A DNA stretch of 64,000 bases from Bryobacterales bacterium (GTDB lineage: Bacteria > Acidobacteriota > Terriglobia > Bryobacterales > Bryobacteraceae). This document shows positions 61,262 to 64,000 of this stretch, piece by piece (the stretch's first letter is position 1; each line of letters opens with the position of its first letter). The position numbers and the translations under genes were made by a program. Below the pieces are notes generated by a model. The model was not told the DNA's origin, ran no database searches, and saw only the letters and a program-made list of their open reading frames with translations. The stretch is taken from contig DAIDHC010000024.1 of assembly GCA_027452065.1 (NCBI GenBank), positions 1 to 64,000 of the forward strand, read 5' to 3'.

Positions 61262-61633
61262 TCAGACGCGAAGTATCGTTGTTTGGAAAGAAAGGATCGG
61301 AGGAGGATCTCCGTCCCGGAAATCGAAAACCACGCCGGCCGTTACGGCCGTCGCCCCTGCCACGTTCGCCGCCACCGGCGCTACCACCGCCCCCGCGGCC
61401 CCCGGACCACTCAAGCCCGCCCCATCCGCCGGCACAACCGCCTGCTCAATCCCCTGCAGCCTGCACTGCCCCCGCGCCGGACTCTTCGGCACCGGCAAAC
61501 GGCAGTTCGTCTTCGGCGGACAGCACTCCTTCGATTGCGCCGCCCCGGCCAGACCGGCGCATCCCATGCAGCCGCCCACACCGGTCACGAGAAAGATTAC
61601 CGCCGCCAGTAATTGGGGAAGCAAGCGTCTCAT
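61262..61633 (-). CDS. Exported Cys-rich hypothetical protein
   Basis: A 123-residue protein with a signal peptide that could be a lipoprotein leader (LLPQLLAAVIFLVTGVGGCMGCAG). A Cys cluster follows (residues about 35-60: KECCPPKTNCRLPVPKSPARGQC). The C-terminal half is Ala/Val/Gly-rich with low complexity. It is upstream of, and on the same strand as, the copper-type efflux genes across the repeat region, so a periplasmic metal-binding role is possible. No family recognised. Confidence 0.55.
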   Translation of the reverse strand: MRRLLPQLLAAVIFLVTGVGGCMGCAGLAGAAQSKECCPPKTNCRLPVPKSPARGQCRLQGIEQAVVPADGAGLSGPGAAGAVVAPVAANVAGATAVTAGVVFDFRDGDPPPILSFQTTILRV

Positions 61634-61921
61634 TCCCGGCTCTCAGCCCCAGTATGCCAGAGAAACAACCCTCCGGCGCATCTTTCTTCGCCGCCCCGCG
61701 TATCCGCCAGCTCTCCCACGATGTCCTTGCTCGCCAGACCCGCCTCTACATACTCTCCCCCGAAGACCGAACGCCACTCGACTCCGCGCCCCGCTTCCAA
61801 ATCGATCAGCTCACCCATGACAACATCGCCGCCGGCTACTCGCCCCCTCCCGCGCTCCGCGCCTCAACGCTCAATCCCATGCAGGCTCTCCGCGACGAGG
61901 GACGCCGCCTCCCGGCGTCAT
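61634..61921 (+). other. Possible plus-strand gene fragment
   Basis: From ATG 61654 a plus-strand frame reads MPEKQPSGASFFAAPRIRQL and on through LARQTRLYILSPEDRTPLD and QIDQLTHDNIAAGY, with coding-like third positions for about 85 codons. It then runs into the hydrolase remnant on the other strand. It could be a 5' gene fragment or chance. No family recognised. Confidence 0.3.
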
Positions 61922-62188
61922 TCACACAAAAAACGCCGCCGCCGTGTTCAAAAATTCCGGCCACCGCTCGCCCGGCACCACCCCGTGCCCGCCCCACCGA
62001 AAGCTCAATCGGGTACAGCGGATCGCGGTCCCCCTGCACATTCAACGTCCGCGCCCGAATCGTCTCCAGCAGCGGACGCGTTCTCATCCCCGCCCGCGCC
62101 TGTGACGGAAAACACGGCGTCGCGCCGACTGCCACTATCGCCCTCACCCGCCGCGGCGCCATCCTCGTCACCGGGTTGAAGAGCGCCG
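61922..62188 (-). pseudogene. Alpha/beta-hydrolase C-terminal remnant
   Basis: Read from the methyltransferase stop onward, the minus strand encodes ALFNPVTRMAPRRVRAIVAVGATPCFP, then LNVQGDRDPLYPIELSV, the catalytic-Asp region of an alpha/beta hydrolase. After a frameshift and an apparent loss of about 15-20 codons it ends GHGVVPGERWPEFLNTAAAFFV and a stop at 61922-61924. The N-terminal two thirds, including the nucleophile elbow, is missing; it was probably lost by a deletion that abuts the methyltransferase gene. Confidence 0.6.
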
Positions 62189-63037
62189 CTACACCCTCGC
62201 ATGCACCAGGTGCGCCAGCCCCGCCGAAACCCGCAGCCCGTCGCTCCGCCCGTCAAAATACATCCCGTCGATCGCCTCCGGCCCCAGATCTTCCATCGAC
62301 CGGAACCCCGCCGCCCGCAGCATCGCCGCCAGCGCCCTCGGGTCGATGAACAATCGGAACGGCTCCCCGGCCCTCGCCACTCGGCTCGCCAGCGCGTCCA
62401 TCGCCAGCCGCTCGTCTTCGCCCAGCCGCTCCCGCTCCACCGCGTAGTCGAACACCACCCCGCTGCCCTGCGGCATTGACCCGATGAACCCCAGCGTCGC
62501 CATCGCCGCCTCCGCCGTCAGATATTGCGTCACGCCGAGCCACGAAAAAAAACTGATCGCCTCCCGGCGGAATTCCGCGCCTTCGAGCGCCTCCCTGAGC
62601 GACTGCTGCTCGAAATCCACCGGCACAAACTGCAACGACTCCGGCGCCTCAATCCCAGCCGCCTCCAGACGCCTCCGCTTCCAGGCCTGCGTTGCCGGGT
62701 GGTCCACTTCAAACACCTTCGCCCGTCCCCACCGGTTGCGGTACGCGTACGTATCCAATCCCGCGCCCAGCACAACGTACTGCTCCGCTCCCGCCTCCAT
62801 CGCCTCCGCCAGCCTGTCCTCGGCAAAACGGTTCCGTGCCGCCATGAAAGCCCGGATATGCCTCGATCCCGCCGCCTCCAACCGCTCCAGTCCCGAACTC
62901 AGCGTTCTCTCCGCTTCTTTCCCGATCACCGCCACCGCCAGCGGATCGTCGAACACCCTCGGCTGGTCCAATATCTGGTGCGCCGCCCGATGCATGGCCA
63001 CCCTCTGCGCCGTCACACTCGGTTCTTCCGCCCTCAT
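62189..63037 (-). CDS. Class I SAM-dependent methyltransferase (LCM/TIGR00027-like)
   Basis: This 282-residue protein has the leucine-carboxyl-methyltransferase-like pattern: SVTAQRVAMHRAAHQILDQPRVFDDPLA, RHIRAFMAARNRFAEDRLAEAMEAG, YVVLGAGLDTYAYR, VFEVDHPATQAWKRRRL, FVPVDFEQQSL and FFSWLGVTQYLT. Members methylate small metabolites or polyketide acids. It is isolated here from biosynthetic genes. The stop directly abuts the hydrolase remnant. Confidence 0.9.
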   Translation of the reverse strand: MRAEEPSVTAQRVAMHRAAHQILDQPRVFDDPLAVAVIGKEAERTLSSGLERLEAAGSRHIRAFMAARNRFAEDRLAEAMEAGAEQYVVLGAGLDTYAYRNRWGRAKVFEVDHPATQAWKRRRLEAAGIEAPESLQFVPVDFEQQSLREALEGAEFRREAISFFSWLGVTQYLTAEAAMATLGFIGSMPQGSGVVFDYAVERERLGEDERLAMDALASRVARAGEPFRLFIDPRALAAMLRAAGFRSMEDLGPEAIDGMYFDGRSDGLRVSAGLAHLVHARV

Positions 63038-63071
63038 GCCGCCGCTCCTTTCCTCCCAATACGCAATTCCG

Positions 63072-63422
63072 TCACTCCGCGTTCGCCGCCCGCGCCGGCC
63101 CCTCTTCCATTTCCTTCCCGCCGCACCGCGCCGCCATAGTGTGCCGGAATTTCTCCCGCTCCTCCGGCGTCATCCGCTCCCACCGCGCCCGCATCCGCCG
63201 CTTCCAGTGCCCGCTGCCGCCGTGCCCCCCGTGAAATCCACCGAACAGGATTTTGCTGAGGATCAGAATCCCCAACGCCTGCCAGATCGTTATCGTCCGC
63301 CCTCCGAACACCGCCGGCGCCAGCCAGTTCCAAAGGCTCATCACCAGGAAGCCGAACAACGCTAACGCCGCGGCTCCCAACAGCGCAATCTTAAACGCCC
63401 GCCACTTCCAACTCCGATTCAT
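63072..63422 (-). CDS. Small membrane protein downstream of the sigma factor
   Basis: With ATG 63422 (GGTGAGAG upstream) the protein has 116 residues. Two hydrophobic helices (FKIALLGAAALALFGFLVMSLWNWLA and TIWQALGILILSKILFG) are followed by a His/Gly hinge (GGFHGGHGGSGHW) and a charged helix RMRARWERMTPEEREKFRHTMAARC. It begins 10 nt after the sigma factor stop, so it may take part in its signalling, like small anti-sigma or metal-sensing partners. That role is inference. Confidence 0.72.
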   Translation of the reverse strand: MNRSWKWRAFKIALLGAAALALFGFLVMSLWNWLAPAVFGGRTITIWQALGILILSKILFGGFHGGHGGSGHWKRRMRARWERMTPEEREKFRHTMAARCGGKEMEEGPARAANAE

Positions 63423-63432
63423 TTCTCTCACC

Positions 63433-64000
63433 TCACGCCCTTTTGAACTCGTCGTAAATTGCCTGCAGCCGCTCCCGCAGATGGAGCACCGCGTATCGCT
63501 TTCTCCCCAACAGCGTGTTCACGCTTACACCCGTCTCCGCCGCCATCTCGGAAAAGCTCCGCCCCTCGATCTCGTGCGCCACGAAAACTTCGCGCTGCGC
63601 CGCCGGCAGTTCCTCCAGCGCCGCTTCCAATTCATCCAGCAGTACGCCCCGCGCGTACGCCGCTTCCGGTCCCGCCTCCGGCGACGGCAGCAGTTCGTCC
63701 AGCCTCAGCCACACCTCATCGCCCGTATCCGCCGCCCCCTCGCCCAAAGCCTCGGGCCGCTTCCTGCGAAACCGGTCGATAATCCGGTTCCGCGCCACTC
63801 GGTACAGCCACGCTCCCGCCTGCTCCACCGGCTTCATCATCCGGTACGCTTCGGTCAGCTCGTAGAAGACGTCCTGCAGAATGTCCTCGGCGTCTCCCTG
63901 GTCGTCCACTCGCTTGCGGATGAACTCGAACAGACGCCTGCGCTCGCGCTCGATGATGTCCGAGATTCGCCGGTTCTGCTCGCCGCGCTTGTCCGCCTCG
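63433..64000 (-). CDS. Sigma-70 family (ECF-like) RNA polymerase sigma factor, N-terminus cut by window edge
   Basis: The frame is open to the right edge (189 residues visible). Region 2 is RRRLFEFIRKRVDDQGDAEDILQDVFYELTEAYRM with AWLYRVARNRIIDRFRRKRP. Region 4 is LDELEAALEELPAAQREVFVAHEIEGRSFSEMAAETGVSVNTLLGRKRYAVLHLRERL. An in-frame GTG at 63909 would leave region 2 incomplete, so the true start lies upstream. It directs polymerase to a stress regulon; the co-directional small membrane gene may encode its partner. Confidence 0.9.
   Translation of the reverse strand, partial: EADKRGEQNRRISDIIERERRRLFEFIRKRVDDQGDAEDILQDVFYELTEAYRMMKPVEQAGAWLYRVARNRIIDRFRRKRPEALGEGAADTGDEVWLRLDELLPSPEAGPEAAYARGVLLDELEAALEELPAAQREVFVAHEIEGRSFSEMAAETGVSVNTLLGRKRYAVLHLRERLQAIYDEFKRA

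Overview
The window looks like chromosomal DNA from a high-GC acidobacterium, most likely of the Bryobacterales/Solibacter type. This is inferred from a 1,074-residue Oar-like TonB-dependent receptor with an N-terminal carboxypeptidase-regulatory-like domain, a hopanoid HpnI/HpnJ pair, abundant secreted sialidase-like proteins, LacI- and IclR-controlled sugar operons, and very C-rich third codon positions. No rRNA is present. One tRNA gene, tRNA-Arg(ACG), is present.

Layout. 1-6 kb (minus strand): an operon with an aldolase of the DapA/NanA family, KdsB, an unassigned protein, an MFS transporter and a redoxin-like/sialidase fusion cut by the window edge. It is followed by a DUF1349 gene and an IclR-type regulator. 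The operon promoter and the promoter of the TonB receptor (6.9-10.2 kb) carry the same 16-bp palindrome at the same distance from their -35 boxes, so they look like one regulon. 10.2-17.9 kb: a divergent LacI regulator and a seven-gene catabolic operon (PfkB kinase, amidohydrolase, YjbQ, epimerase, SIS isomerase, Zn-alcohol dehydrogenase, sialidase-like protein) with two LacI-type operators between them. 18.1-23.3 kb: a compact 2-oxoacid:ferredoxin oxidoreductase module with a CoA-transferase and a branched-chain aminotransferase, which together could convert branched-chain amino acids to acids. 23.3-30.9 kb: two overlapping PPK2 kinases, a ROK/SIS/Gfo-Idh sugar operon, an exported methyltransferase-like protein and a porin-like protein.

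30.9-35.4 kb: a 4.5-kb integrative element in tRNA-Arg, flanked by a 47-bp direct repeat of the tRNA 3' half. It carries a tyrosine integrase and a three-gene cargo (XRE-ImmA/IrrE peptidase, DUF4411-type PIN protein, nucleoside-deoxyribosyltransferase-like protein). This is the best candidate for an undescribed stress or defence system in the window.

35.4-42 kb: hpnJ, two four-helix SMR-type membrane proteins and hpnI in one overlapping operon, then small exported proteins and an ion channel. 42-48 kb: a secreted beta-helix protein, a frameshifted gene, two small coupled genes, groEL-groES and a hypothetical gene. 48.4-54.2 kb: an XRE regulator and a GT4-GH130-GT4 glycan cluster. 54-64 kb: a CusABC-type copper/silver efflux operon, a 49-bp tandem repeat, a Cys-rich exported protein, an alpha/beta-hydrolase remnant, an LCM-type methyltransferase, a small membrane protein and an ECF-like sigma factor cut by the right edge.
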